DNA from: a virus
IMG/VR virus record: IMGVR_UViG_3300035670_000230
Span: 1 to 59,775 of that record
DNA: 59,775 bases
Reading direction: 5' to 3' (one strand)
The notes below the pieces were generated by a model. That model was not told the DNA's origin and did no database searches. It worked only from the letters and a program-made list of their open reading frames with translations. Made by a program: the position numbers and the translations under genes. Shown piece by piece: positions 31,969 through 41,195 of this stretch; within the stretch, counting starts at the first letter, position 1; each line of letters begins with the position of its first letter.

Positions 31969-32982
31969 TTAGCTCCTTACCCGTTCCATGCTCATACCAA
32001 GCATGTCATATCGAACTCGCTTGTACCCATCTGCCCCCGCAACCACAGCTTGTGGGTAAACTTTCTCAACATCTTGAGCCATGACACCACGGTAACGCAG
32101 AGTTGGAGCAGCTTTATAAGCAAACTCGTAGATGGCTAGATTAGTAGTAAGGTCAATGCCTTTTAGTTTGATGTCGGTTTTAAGTCGGGCATCAGAATAT
32201 TTAGCAATCCCCGCACCGGCAAGTGATCCAAGAACTTCACCTTGTGCGTTTAATGACTGCCCATAAACACTGCCTTGCGTACTAAGAATATTACTTAACC
32301 CGCTCTGCAACATGCTTCTACCTGCACCTATCGTACTAATACCTTGCTGCTGACCTGCCATATATTGGTTGCCCGGAGCCATAGCCGTTCCAGTTGCCGC
32401 ACTTCCTGCTCCAGTTGCCGCACCATAAGCTGCAGTAGAAGCACCCGGTAAATTACGACCAAGACCAGCAGCATCAAGCATTCGTGCATAACCAAATTGT
32501 TCTGCAGATCGTCGTCCACCCGTCATAGCTGCTGCTCGTTGAGCAGCAAGCCCCAATTGATTTTGATTTTGCAAACCAGCAAAACGACCGGAGGCAGGGT
32601 TAACCCCCATACTTGCCATAGATCTTTCGCCTGCTGCTTGTGTAACACCAAAAGCTCTGGCTGCATCAGCAGCCGCTTGTCCAGCAAGCTGTTCACGGTA
32701 GGCTTCGGTGTTAAATTGCTGTGCTTGTTGGACAAGGCCACGCTCTAGGGGTCGGAAGGTACGAGTTTGATAGTCGTAGTATTCTCTGCCTTGCCTTAGT
32801 TGTTCTGCCTGTGCTGCCGCTTGCTGATTAGCAATTTCTTGAGCAAAAGGTAAAAGATCTTCATACTGCTGTCTAGAAAACGCTAGCTGCTCTCGCCCGA
32901 GACCTGACATTATCTCAGCAGATTCCTTAGAGGCCGCAGCTAGTGGTGCATAATCTGGTGCCCGAGCTGATTTACCGCCCAT
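31969..32982 (-). CDS. Internal virion-type protein with C-terminal S74 chaperone domain (337 aa)
   Basis: The N-terminal 260 residues are Ala/Gln/Gly-rich and helical (QEIANQQAAAQAEQLRQG), as in small ejection proteins. At about residue 263 begins SDARLKTDIKLKGIDL, followed by YEFAYKAAP and RGVMAQDVEKVYPQAV, the pattern of the peptidase S74 intramolecular chaperone of phage fibres, in which the Ser of the SDxRLK motif self-cleaves. Here it ends a short helical protein rather than a beta-helical fibre. It may trimerise then release the N-terminal part. Confidence 0.8.
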   Translation of the reverse strand: MGGKSARAPDYAPLAAASKESAEIMSGLGREQLAFSRQQYEDLLPFAQEIANQQAAAQAEQLRQGREYYDYQTRTFRPLERGLVQQAQQFNTEAYREQLAGQAAADAARAFGVTQAAGERSMASMGVNPASGRFAGLQNQNQLGLAAQRAAAMTGGRRSAEQFGYARMLDAAGLGRNLPGASTAAYGAATGAGSAATGTAMAPGNQYMAGQQQGISTIGAGRSMLQSGLSNILSTQGSVYGQSLNAQGEVLGSLAGAGIAKYSDARLKTDIKLKGIDLTTNLAIYEFAYKAAPTLRYRGVMAQDVEKVYPQAVVAGADGYKRVRYDMLGMSMERVRS

Positions 32983-32985
32983 GAT

Positions 32986-33402
32986 TTACTCCTTAGGTAA
33001 CCAGCGGCATTCGTCGTGCCGCATAACAAGTACACACATATCTGCCCCCGGAGCAGCATCCTTCATAATAAATTCTGGTTTAAAGCCAAGTTTCATATCA
33101 AAGCGTATTGTCTCTGGTTCATCAGTGGGTACTAACCCAGTAATCCTTTTGAGCGCAAGCTGCCTAAAACAATAATCACCAACAACTTCAAATAACTTGT
33201 ACATCGTTTTACAGGGCTTTTCGATGGCTATGTGGCAAAACGCATTAGCCCCATTGATGTTGTGGATGACGACGCCAGCAACAAGCTCCCCGCCCATCTC
33301 GACACCAAAAGCATTAAAGTCGCCCCATGAACCATGTTGGTAAACTTGGTGTGCAACCCACTCGCCTACACGTTCTCGGTCGTAAAGGATAAGTTGCGCC
33401 AT
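32986..33402 (-). CDS. GNAT-type N-acetyltransferase-like protein (138 aa)
   Basis: The product begins MAQLILYDRERVGEWVAHQV, has a beta strand VEMGGELVAGVVIHNI, a central CHIAIEKPCKTMYKLFEVVG and an acceptor-site-like FDMKLGFKPEFI. This matches the small GNAT-like proteins found in the structural region of many podoviruses next to internal virion genes. The acetyl-CoA-binding loop is not textbook, so activity is uncertain. It may modify virion or host proteins. It is 3 bases from the next gene and so co-transcribed. Confidence 0.75.
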   Translation of the reverse strand: MAQLILYDRERVGEWVAHQVYQHGSWGDFNAFGVEMGGELVAGVVIHNINGANAFCHIAIEKPCKTMYKLFEVVGDYCFRQLALKRITGLVPTDEPETIRFDMKLGFKPEFIMKDAAPGADMCVLVMRHDECRWLPKE

Positions 33403-33426
33403 ATCGGATTGTATATCAGAAAACGC

Positions 33427-35172
33427 CTACCCACACAAGTAGATACAAGCAATTTGTTTAACTTCTGTAGGGCTAGAAAAAGTGACGTTTTCCCGAGCTT
33501 TCGCCACCGTGATGGACCGCACAAGATCATCAGACTGCTTCATTCCTTTGCCTGCAATAGATGAGGTAACAATCAGGTCACCAATCTCTATGTCCCCACC
33601 CTCACCACAGATGTTGATTTTGCCCTCGCCAATAGCGTTGACAACCAAGGGTCGATAAGTGTCAAAAACATTCTCAAATTCTGGTTTAAGAACAAATTCT
33701 TTTTGAGCTGCAGGACCAATATCAACGTATTCGCCCAATGACGTTGGGACAAATCCAGTCCCCAATTGACCAGCATAAATCCCAATGACACCTTTTTGAT
33801 TTGCTGACGAGCTGACTTTCACTTCGGTGATGGAGTCATTGACATTGGGAGCCGCAACCAACGCAACGTCAACTAGAATGTCGCCTATCTCAGGGAGCGT
33901 TTCTGTGAGCTTTTGCAGTCCGTCGTGCGCCGCAGTAAATGGGCCACCAACACCGCCGGTAATGTAATAAGCATAGCCAGAGGTCCATGTTGGTTCCGCA
34001 TAGCCCAAATAGATACCCGCAATGTTAGATGCCGTTGCGCCAACATTAACAGTATTGAAGCCCCAATAACCAGACGACATTGCCGAGTAAACTGTCCAAC
34101 TGTTATACGAACTGTTTGAATTACCAATGGCAAAAATCGCACCATTTGACCCATTGCTGTTTGTTGTGCCCGCACCAAAAGCTGAACCGCCAGCACTATT
34201 ACCAACAATCGCCCCGAAGTAGCTTGCATTCGTACTCATGAACTGAGCACCAGCATTGATGCCGCCGACGGTCGTTGATGTTCCGAGGCCAAAGGTCGTG
34301 TTGTTTACGGTCTTAGTTGTATTGGATTCAATGCGGTCAGCAGAAAGTGTGTTCGTGGTGATCTTTCCACCATCAATGACTGTCACTCCCGAATCAAAAT
34401 CTGATTGAATATTACTAAAAGTGACTAGCCCATCAAAATTCTGCCACCGAAAAACAGACCCAATACTTACAGTTTGTGTCCCATCAAAAGTAGATTCGTT
34501 TACTGTGTAACGTACCGCCCAATAAGTATTTTCACCAGCCGTTGTTGGAGCTGTAAATGTTGGTGACCAGTTAGAAGTTAAAGAGCTAAATGTATGCGTA
34601 GAAAAACTATACCCACTAGCAGATGGAGCGCTTGGTGCAGACCCACTAGATAACGCATAGTATAAATATCCGTTTGCTGTACGAGGTGTGCCATCAGAAT
34701 TAGCACCAGTTTGACCTAAAGTTCCAGACGAGGAATTAAAATCACCAAACGTACCTGCGATATTTACAAAACGAATCCAGTAGTAAAATGTAGCTGCTTC
34801 GCCAGTGCTATGATAAAAACTTCCACCCGGAGTTTGACCTACAATAGCTGCTGTAGCTAAATCATTTGTTATAGAAGCCCATACTTCAGCATAAGAATGC
34901 CCGTAATATGTAGGGATACTCCAAGAAATCGTTATATTAGCTAAGCCACCTGAAGTAGTTACATCTAGTGGTATTGATGGAGGGCCAATTTTTGTAGTTG
35001 TAGAAGTTATAGAACCGCCGGGAGCAGGTAGTGCAATACCAGCCGTTGTAAGATCTTTAACTGATACAAGCCTTTCTGATCCTTGACTTGTTAATAATTC
35101 ACGAACTCGGTCTAAAAAAGCACGAAGATCTTTTGGTATGTCTGAAGAAATAAATGGTAGCTTTTTAGACAT
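33427..35172 (-). CDS. Tail tip/fibre protein with Fn3-like and tip-J-type region (581 aa)
   Basis: A fibronectin-III-like segment is seen at about 65-120 (IPLDVTTSGGLANITISWSI). FDSGVTVIDGGKITTNTLSA near residue 260 is the motif at the start of the DUF1983-type region of lambda J-like tip proteins. Ser/Thr/Gly-rich beta repeats follow, and the C-terminal 150 residues contain KGMKQSDDLVRSITVAKARE, a usual end of self-trimerising fibres. It is likely a receptor-facing tail tip or appendage. Start ATG 35172 overlaps the nozzle-like gene by 8 bases. Confidence 0.75.
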   Translation of the reverse strand: MSKKLPFISSDIPKDLRAFLDRVRELLTSQGSERLVSVKDLTTAGIALPAPGGSITSTTTKIGPPSIPLDVTTSGGLANITISWSIPTYYGHSYAEVWASITNDLATAAIVGQTPGGSFYHSTGEAATFYYWIRFVNIAGTFGDFNSSSGTLGQTGANSDGTPRTANGYLYYALSSGSAPSAPSASGYSFSTHTFSSLTSNWSPTFTAPTTAGENTYWAVRYTVNESTFDGTQTVSIGSVFRWQNFDGLVTFSNIQSDFDSGVTVIDGGKITTNTLSADRIESNTTKTVNNTTFGLGTSTTVGGINAGAQFMSTNASYFGAIVGNSAGGSAFGAGTTNSNGSNGAIFAIGNSNSSYNSWTVYSAMSSGYWGFNTVNVGATASNIAGIYLGYAEPTWTSGYAYYITGGVGGPFTAAHDGLQKLTETLPEIGDILVDVALVAAPNVNDSITEVKVSSSANQKGVIGIYAGQLGTGFVPTSLGEYVDIGPAAQKEFVLKPEFENVFDTYRPLVVNAIGEGKINICGEGGDIEIGDLIVTSSIAGKGMKQSDDLVRSITVAKARENVTFSSPTEVKQIACIYLCG

Positions 35173-37720
35173 TGCCTAATTCGCTTACAGATTGTGCTAA
35201 GTCGATTGAAAAAACTTCTCTGGTGCCTTCAATTTGAATCTCCCAGTCACGGGCTACTACAGCAGGCAATCTAAATGGGTTCCTATTAGCAACTGTTTGT
35301 GTGTGAATCAAAGTACCATCTGCATAAAATTTAGCTGTAAACGAATAACTTTCGGCTTCAACCTGCGCACAATTAAAAGACATCGGGTAAGCTAGAGAGA
35401 ATTTTTTAGACTTCCATGTGTAGCTCAAAGCAGAACCAGCGTTCCATATTTTTAAGGCCTTGTTGCTAAAAGCCAAAAACAATTTGTCGCTTTGGATGTC
35501 TGTGTATCCAGCAGTAGCGTAGATGTTGTGCGTTACAAACTGTCCAGATTTAAAGTCATAGATAAAACCACCTTGTGTGGTGCCGGTATCATAAAAACCA
35601 ACATACTTAAGATCAGTCTGATAAGCATGAATTGATTCCGGTCTAAAGTCTTGCCACTGTACACGGTCATATATGGTGTCAGTTAAAATTTTAGAGCCAC
35701 CGGGTTGCAGTGCTATGAGGCCATCGGGACTAGCATAAACAACAACGCCATTAAAACTAACGATACTTTGTTTAGAGACACATGCCTGTTCTATATCCGA
35801 CCTAACAACTACCATTGATTCAGGGTCAGTGCCTTGTATAAAGTATGGAGTACCTGTGGTTAGAACAACTAAGGTCGTATCAATTTTTCCAAGACCTACA
35901 ATAAAATAATCTACAGTCTGGATGTATTGTTGGGGCCATGCATGGGGCCGATAAGGGACTGAAAAATAAATATCTCTACCAACAAATCCCGCCATCAAAC
36001 CGTTGGGTAAATTTGTAAGTCCTTGTAAATTTGCAGGTGGAGGCGTCCAAGTAAGAGAAGGCAGTTCTTCCGATAAATCTTCTGGCAAACTGTCATCAGC
36101 ATACTTACTGTCAATAATTGGTATTTCATCGACAAACAAATAGATGCCGTTTACTGCTCTATATATCCTACGATGAGTAACTGTATACCCAGTTGGCGGG
36201 GCTAAAAAATTGCTAAGGTTTACGATTTGTTCAAACCGCACATCGATAGACTCTGAGGCTGGGGCTGGTGCAGATTCAAAATCATACCCACCTACTTTGT
36301 TAACCCAAGTGTAAGTGTAAACCCTAGTATCTAATAGTTCTGACCCATCTGCGCCACCTGCGTCTGACAAAATAACAACATCATCAACAGACGGGAATGA
36401 ACCAGCACGTATTCGTAAAGTTGAAGTTGCATCGCCCGGAGGAGCAGAAATTAAAGCAACTGGGTTTTCATTACCATAAATAACTACTGTTAAATTAAAG
36501 TCTCGCAGCGCAACCAGATCGGCAACTTTGGCATTAGCGCCAAGATACAAAAACCGTTCAACGCCAGCGTTGTATATGCCGGTGTAGTAGATCGAAATAA
36601 TTGAGTTAGCAACAACATCGACAGCCGCTTGATCGACAATAAAATAAGCAGCTCGTGCGCTTGGAGAATACTCACTACGGAATTCAGAAAGTAACGCTGA
36701 AGATCTATAATGCTTATATAAAATGTGATTGGTTGTTGCGGCAGTCCCGGGTTCAAATAATAAATTAGATCCATAAGCAGTAACATCAACAGAACCAGAT
36801 AAGATTCCATTAAAGTATGTAGCCCAGTCTGATGCGGTTGAATATACAGTAGAAATAGTTTCGTTTAGGTGTATCCCATCCCCGGACGAAATAGCAATAA
36901 CATCACCAACTTGTATAGATCGCCATTCAATATCTGGTATCGGGAGGAATGGGGGTGATGTAGAAGTACTTGTTGCCTGTATATCTAATGTGCCTGTGTC
37001 ATAAACAAACGCATCAGTCTGGTCTTCAATCGTTCCTACTTTGTATGCAATATGTAATGTTGCAGAACTCCCTGTGGCAACAGTTGATACTTTGACTTTA
37101 TCATCGACAACAACCGCATTAAGAGTAACAATTGCATTTAGCGCTGCAGCAACTGCAGAAGCCGTAGTTGAGGCCAATGGAACATTTAGATAAGTTTGTC
37201 CATTGTCTAAGCTGTAATTGACCCCGTAAGCAGTTTGAAGTTGAGATAAATGAACTGAAGTAAGATAAACAATTGCTGGAATAGTTTCTGGGTCGAATAC
37301 ATCTGCTGATACCGTTAACGGATCTAGTGGTGCAGGTAACCCAAGTGGTATAGAAGAAGCAGGATAATTAGCGCTAGAAAGCGCAATCGTATTGTAAGTT
37401 GCTTTTGGCGCACCATCACCAGTATAGAAAGTCCATTCGGAATCATCACCATGGATTTGGCTACGGCATACATCTACCGAAAAAGGCCAATGAAACCAAT
37501 AATTAGTGTCTGATTTAGCATCCTGACCAAAACGATAAATTGATCTAGGCACCCCATCTTTTGGTAGGGTAAGCAAAGAAGAACCAACATTAGCAATTGG
37601 GGCTAGCGACCCATTAAACGGACCAGCATTTAGCGAAGTCTGTGCCTGCCCATTTTGTAAATACCGAGCTGGCGTTTTAGGTGAAATACCACCAAAAGAT
37701 TTTATGCTGATGACTGCCAT
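35165..37720 (-). CDS. Probable tail nozzle/tubular structural protein (851 aa)
   Basis: ATG 37720 follows AAGGACCTACC. The N terminus (SFGGISPKTPARYLQNGQAQ) and the following tracts are all-beta. A long central region has extended beta repeats, and the C-terminal half has propeller-like sequence (FVGRDIYFSVPYRPHAWPQQ, VVYASPDGLIALQPGG). Large proteins starting 'f-G--P--a---L-dg-Aq-a-N--l--g-l' are the nozzle (gp12-like) proteins of podoviruses. No catalytic motif is seen. Placement between lysis and tip genes agrees. Confidence 0.7.
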   Translation of the reverse strand: MAVISIKSFGGISPKTPARYLQNGQAQTSLNAGPFNGSLAPIANVGSSLLTLPKDGVPRSIYRFGQDAKSDTNYWFHWPFSVDVCRSQIHGDDSEWTFYTGDGAPKATYNTIALSSANYPASSIPLGLPAPLDPLTVSADVFDPETIPAIVYLTSVHLSQLQTAYGVNYSLDNGQTYLNVPLASTTASAVAAALNAIVTLNAVVVDDKVKVSTVATGSSATLHIAYKVGTIEDQTDAFVYDTGTLDIQATSTSTSPPFLPIPDIEWRSIQVGDVIAISSGDGIHLNETISTVYSTASDWATYFNGILSGSVDVTAYGSNLLFEPGTAATTNHILYKHYRSSALLSEFRSEYSPSARAAYFIVDQAAVDVVANSIISIYYTGIYNAGVERFLYLGANAKVADLVALRDFNLTVVIYGNENPVALISAPPGDATSTLRIRAGSFPSVDDVVILSDAGGADGSELLDTRVYTYTWVNKVGGYDFESAPAPASESIDVRFEQIVNLSNFLAPPTGYTVTHRRIYRAVNGIYLFVDEIPIIDSKYADDSLPEDLSEELPSLTWTPPPANLQGLTNLPNGLMAGFVGRDIYFSVPYRPHAWPQQYIQTVDYFIVGLGKIDTTLVVLTTGTPYFIQGTDPESMVVVRSDIEQACVSKQSIVSFNGVVVYASPDGLIALQPGGSKILTDTIYDRVQWQDFRPESIHAYQTDLKYVGFYDTGTTQGGFIYDFKSGQFVTHNIYATAGYTDIQSDKLFLAFSNKALKIWNAGSALSYTWKSKKFSLAYPMSFNCAQVEAESYSFTAKFYADGTLIHTQTVANRNPFRLPAVVARDWEIQIEGTREVFSIDLAQSVSELGNV

Positions 37721-37729
37721 GGTAGGTCC

Positions 37730-38194
37730 TTATGCAACAAGCCCTGGTAGATATACTGTTTTACCGTTTTGTTTAGTTGCGGTCAATACCTGCTTGCGGA
37801 GATCCTCGGGCACATAGCTTACATGCACCCAGCCTGAATCGGGTACACCCGGGGTGTAAAATTCTAAAATTACTTGGGTGAAGTCCAAGTTATCCACAAT
37901 CCACTGGGCCAATTCTGCATTAGCTATTCCAGGGATTTCAATATCTGCTGCCATACCACGAACATGATGCGAGTTGTCAGACGAACCGATAACTCGGTTT
38001 ACAGGCAAAGTACGCAGGGCAGAGTTTACTTTAACACCACGAGCAAAATGATCTCGGACTGGTTGAAGTACCTTCTCAGCTAGGATTTGCAGTGCAGCAA
38101 GCTGCTGCTCATTGGGTTCATTTTCCAAATTAAGGCGTAAAGCCGTCTCAGATTTGGTCATCTCATGCAGAGTAAAGTTCTTAGTGATGTTCAT
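37730..38194 (-). CDS. Endolysin, M15-type D-Ala/L-Ala peptidase (154 aa)
   Basis: The zinc ligands of the M15A/M15C fold are visible: NSHHVRGMAADIEI gives His77 and Asp84, and SGWVHVSY gives His124. The N-terminal part NFTLHEMTKSETA resembles the short wall-binding start of such enzymes. It cleaves peptide cross-links of peptidoglycan at lysis. No signal peptide is present, so holin-dependent release is expected. It overlaps the 3TM holin gene by 4 bases (ATGA). Confidence 0.9.
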   Translation of the reverse strand: MNITKNFTLHEMTKSETALRLNLENEPNEQQLAALQILAEKVLQPVRDHFARGVKVNSALRTLPVNRVIGSSDNSHHVRGMAADIEIPGIANAELAQWIVDNLDFTQVILEFYTPGVPDSGWVHVSYVPEDLRKQVLTATKQNGKTVYLPGLVA

Positions 38195-38622
38195 TTCAGC
38201 GCCTTCCTAAGCTCTTCTGCCTTGTCTTTTGAACCCATACTGCTACCAAAATAGTAGCTGGCAATCTGGGTCACCAAAGCGCTTAGAACGCCTAAAACAT
38301 AAATCAAGATGTCTTTGCCTTCGGGGGTAACGTCCACAAAAATGATGACCACGAATAGGGCAAAACTGAGGCCCGTAACAGAAAGAGCCAATACTGGAGT
38401 GATAATCTTGTTAATGAGAGGTGCATATTCAGACATTGCGATTTGAGCTTCTCGTTGTCTGGCTGAGTCCAAATCTTTTGCATACAGTTCTACCTCCTTT
38501 AATTGCCCGTCCTGAGCAAGTTTGGCAAGGTCAAGTTTTGCTTTGGCGGCAGCTTCAGGGTCAGGCATAACCCTGTCAAGTACCTTTTCACCAATACTTA
38601 AAATTGTGTCCAAACCAATCAT
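38191..38622 (-). CDS. 3TM-type phage holin (143 aa)
   Basis: The N-terminal 60 residues form a charged helix (KAKLDLAKLAQDGQLKEVEL). Two strongly hydrophobic helices follow (IITPVLALSVTGLSFALFVV and then KDILIYVLGVLSALVTQIASY), separated by a short acidic loop, and a polar Lys-rich end (KDKAEELRKALK). This is the layout of the Holin_3TMs family (PF11351). It would permeabilise the inner membrane for the endolysin, whose gene it overlaps. Confidence 0.85.
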   Translation of the reverse strand: MIGLDTILSIGEKVLDRVMPDPEAAAKAKLDLAKLAQDGQLKEVELYAKDLDSARQREAQIAMSEYAPLINKIITPVLALSVTGLSFALFVVIIFVDVTPEGKDILIYVLGVLSALVTQIASYYFGSSMGSKDKAEELRKALK

Positions 38623-39113
38623 GCTGCCCCCATACTAATAAGTTCGACCGCCATCCACAGAATTGAGATCACCCCAGCCGCACCCGCAAGAATCAACCCG
38701 CCTGTAAAGCAAGCCTCAAAGAAGGCCCGTTGGCGTATAAGCTGGTCTTGTATGGCCTTGATCCGCTGCTCACGAATCCTGCGTCGAATGCTATAAAACT
38801 CCCGAAGTCCGTCCATACCCAAGTGGCACAGGCCACCGTACAAGAATTGATGCCGAATGTCTGCTTCCATCTCCCGCATCTTGACCTTGGCGGCGTAAGC
38901 ATCAAAGGCTTGCTTGGTGTCGTTACTAAAGTCAATCTTCTTAAATAACGGCGGTTTCTTAGGTTTATCCGATACCTGCTCTAGTACATCAGCGGCTTGC
39001 GCCCACGCAGACAGTTGGCTCCAAACATCGGAAACCTCCCTGCCTACTTCGACAGCCTTCTTGATACCACCCCAGATGGTCGAGATGGTAGCTAATGCGG
39101 TTATCGGGTCCAA
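38619..39113 (-). CDS. Membrane-associated protein of the lysis cassette (164 aa)
   Basis: The sequence begins MDPITALATISTIWGGIKKA. The centre is helical and charged (IRHQFLYGGLCHLGMDGLRE, IRRRIREQRIKAIQ), and the C-terminal 35 residues are hydrophobic (TGGLILAGAAGVISILWMAV), a probable membrane anchor. The gene overlaps the holin gene by 4 bases (38619-38622) and lies next to the T7-type holin. Such proteins accompany 3TM holins in many phages and could be an accessory or spanin-like factor; no function is established. Confidence 0.65.
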   Translation of the reverse strand: MDPITALATISTIWGGIKKAVEVGREVSDVWSQLSAWAQAADVLEQVSDKPKKPPLFKKIDFSNDTKQAFDAYAAKVKMREMEADIRHQFLYGGLCHLGMDGLREFYSIRRRIREQRIKAIQDQLIRQRAFFEACFTGGLILAGAAGVISILWMAVELISMGAA

Positions 39114-39323
39114 TCATTGCTCCGGTGTTTTGTTTTTATTTCGTATGTCTTTGATTATTAAGAATATTTTATGCCCAATTAGTAGTATAGTGTAGATCAG
39201 GGTTGCCCATAGAACCAGCTCAGATACCTGAACACCAGCGACGGTTGCCAGACTTATACCGGCTGGCGGCGATAATTTAGCTGCAATAGCAGCGGCTGAT
39301 TCACCGTGTTCGTGCGAGGTCAT
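39114..39323 (-). CDS. Probable class II (T7-type) holin (69 aa)
   Basis: ATG 39323 is preferred to an in-frame codon at 39350 because GGGAGCTTTTTGT lies before it. The N-terminal half has a polar start (MTSHEHGESAAAIAAKL), then SLATVAGVQVSELVLWATLI, one long transmembrane helix to about residue 60, and a short basic end (KDIRNKNKTPEQ). Length and profile resemble the T7 gp17.5 holin family. With the 3TM holin this gives two candidate holins. Its start overlaps the glycosyltransferase fusion by 4 bases (ATGA). Confidence 0.7.
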   Translation of the reverse strand: MTSHEHGESAAAIAAKLSPPAGISLATVAGVQVSELVLWATLIYTILLIGHKIFLIIKDIRNKNKTPEQ

Positions 39324-40627
39324 ACAAAAAGCTCCCTGTCCAAGTCCCATGGGCGTGGTTTACCATGAAAGCATACTACAGATGCGCCCTCAGGTATAGT
39401 CTGTTTACAGTGAACTTTATATGATACGACCTTGTTTGGTAAGACATTTTGCCATCTCTGCGGGTTCGTTAAAACACTGTTTAAAAATCCCTGATCTCCG
39501 ATCAAAGGTGGCTTTGTGTAGCGGGCCATATGGCCTTGTGGGTCTGCCATAAACTGCTCGTAAACCCTAGCTTTGTCCGATTGTTGTATATACATTAATC
39601 CCGAGGCAAAGACATCCGGGTAGTAAAAGTCTGACAGCAATGTGGTTTTACCCATCTTTAGTAGGGGTGTAATGTCTCCCACAATTGTAGTATCCAGATC
39701 GAAATGCAAAATATCCGTATCCAAGCCCGGACCAAACAATTCCATCTTTGACCACCATCCGGGCCAGTTATGTTTAAGTGGAATACAGCGAACGCCCGGA
39801 ATAGATATATCTGAAAAGCATGTTAAGTTGGGTATTTGCTTGGCAAGACGCTGGACATGCTCAGGTTTGTATTCACCTCCAGAACGTAGAACTGTGACCG
39901 GAGTCACAGGTCGATCAAGCACATGTCTTGGTTTGGAGTGTTTAGGATGATGCTTTTCTAATAACTGATAAACAGAAGTGTAGGGAAGAAACTCATTAAT
40001 TGGTGAATCTGGTGTGCTGCTGTGGATTGTTATACCGTACTTAACTGCTTCTTTAGCAAGATTCTCGATAAACACGACTTGCTGAGCATAAAGCCTACGG
40101 TTTGTTTTGCGGTGGTCATCTGTAAGTTTTAGGTCATGGCAATAGTCATCAGAACCACCAAGATCACAGCCAACCAAGAATATATTTCTAGCCCCCATCC
40201 AAACCATGAAATGAAGTGCGACTCCAAGCGTGTGCTTATGCCACGCAAACTTAACATCATGGCTGCGCAGATCGAACATAGTCTGACCCAGAGGGATTTT
40301 ATCCACATCCGCAAAATACGATTCCGGATACGCATGGAGTTTTTGACCGTGGTACTCACGCTTTGCATAGGGTCCTCTAAATATTTTCGGGAAACCTTCG
40401 GTCAGAAGGTTGATGTCGTAACAGTGGGGTTCGTCCATCCCGATCCAAATGTCGGGCTTGACTGTCGGGTAGGCTGTGTTTAGGGCAAAGACCTTGCGCC
40501 CACGCCCACGGAGATCGGGTGTGTTTTTTAGAGAAGGGCCGGGGCAGCAGAGAATCGCATCAAGGTGAAGTTCTTTTCGGGCCATGTGCGCCCGTTGCCA
40601 ACCATTGCCACAGTCATACCAGAGCAA
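39320..40627 (-). CDS. MptE/DUF115-like domain fused to glycosyltransferase-like domain (435 aa)
   Basis: The TTG start at 40627 follows GAGGAACTAATTC and overlaps the previous gene by 14 bases; ATG 40585 is an alternative. The N-terminal half contains ILCCPGPSL, the GPSL motif of the DUF115/6-hydroxymethylpterin-kinase-like family, and FLVGCDLGGSDDYCH. The C-terminal half has ILHFDLDTTIVGDI with a DxD motif and AFSGLMYI-type glycosyltransferase features (VFASGLMYIQQSD). DUF115 proteins handle sugars of flagellar and surface glycans, so a glycan-modifying enzyme is likely; substrate unknown. Confidence 0.75.
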   Translation of the reverse strand: MLWYDCGNGWQRAHMARKELHLDAILCCPGPSLKNTPDLRGRGRKVFALNTAYPTVKPDIWIGMDEPHCYDINLLTEGFPKIFRGPYAKREYHGQKLHAYPESYFADVDKIPLGQTMFDLRSHDVKFAWHKHTLGVALHFMVWMGARNIFLVGCDLGGSDDYCHDLKLTDDHRKTNRRLYAQQVVFIENLAKEAVKYGITIHSSTPDSPINEFLPYTSVYQLLEKHHPKHSKPRHVLDRPVTPVTVLRSGGEYKPEHVQRLAKQIPNLTCFSDISIPGVRCIPLKHNWPGWWSKMELFGPGLDTDILHFDLDTTIVGDITPLLKMGKTTLLSDFYYPDVFASGLMYIQQSDKARVYEQFMADPQGHMARYTKPPLIGDQGFLNSVLTNPQRWQNVLPNKVVSYKVHCKQTIPEGASVVCFHGKPRPWDLDRELFV

Positions 40628-41186
40628 GAATTAGTTCCTCAATAGTCGTTGCCGCAGTAATCGCCGCCTCTTTTGCGGTACATGCTTGAACGACGGCAGC
40701 ACGATCAGCTACCACTTCCGCAGGTATATCCGTACCTCTTTCAGCCTTCCTAATCACATACCAGTCCGTTGCGGCAAGTGCTTTGTTGGCAGAGTCTTTT
40801 GCTTGGGCGATGAACTGTGACTTCAGCCCTTTTGTAACCAGCCGCTCCGCAGAGTCCACCATTGCTGGTTTACCGTCTACTTCACCCAGAACTTTTACAT
40901 ACAGAGGATTACCGTCCTCATCCACTTCTTCCCTGTCCTCTAGCTCTTTAGGTGTGTTTGTGAACACGAATGTTGGAACACCGTCCACCAGTTGCAGATG
41001 AGGATTCGCAGGAGTGACCCAGTAGAACCTTTGGTCTTTCTGCTCACCGTCCACCACCTCCATAACACCGTGATCTGCTTTGAACTGGGCAGATGCACCA
41101 CCCGCAGGGAAAGAGATGTTGGGGAATAAGGTGCGGATACTGCCACCTGTCTTTACTATTTCGTTGTCTTTTATGATGCAATACAT
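40614..41186 (-). CDS. Probable tail fibre assembly/chaperone-type protein (190 aa)
   Basis: ATG 41186 begins MYCIIKDNEIVKTGGSIRTL. The protein has a beta-rich first half, a charged linker (KELEDREEVDEDGNPLYVKV) and a C-terminal helical end with ALAATDWYVIRKAERGTDIP, the 'DWyv-R-aErg-dIp' motif found at the C terminus of tail fibre assembly proteins. It lies directly downstream of the LamG/SPRY fibre gene, with 9 bases between, so it likely helps fold that fibre. Confidence 0.75.
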   Translation of the reverse strand: MYCIIKDNEIVKTGGSIRTLFPNISFPAGGASAQFKADHGVMEVVDGEQKDQRFYWVTPANPHLQLVDGVPTFVFTNTPKELEDREEVDEDGNPLYVKVLGEVDGKPAMVDSAERLVTKGLKSQFIAQAKDSANKALAATDWYVIRKAERGTDIPAEVVADRAAVVQACTAKEAAITAATTIEELILALV

Positions 41187-41195
41187 TTGTTACTC

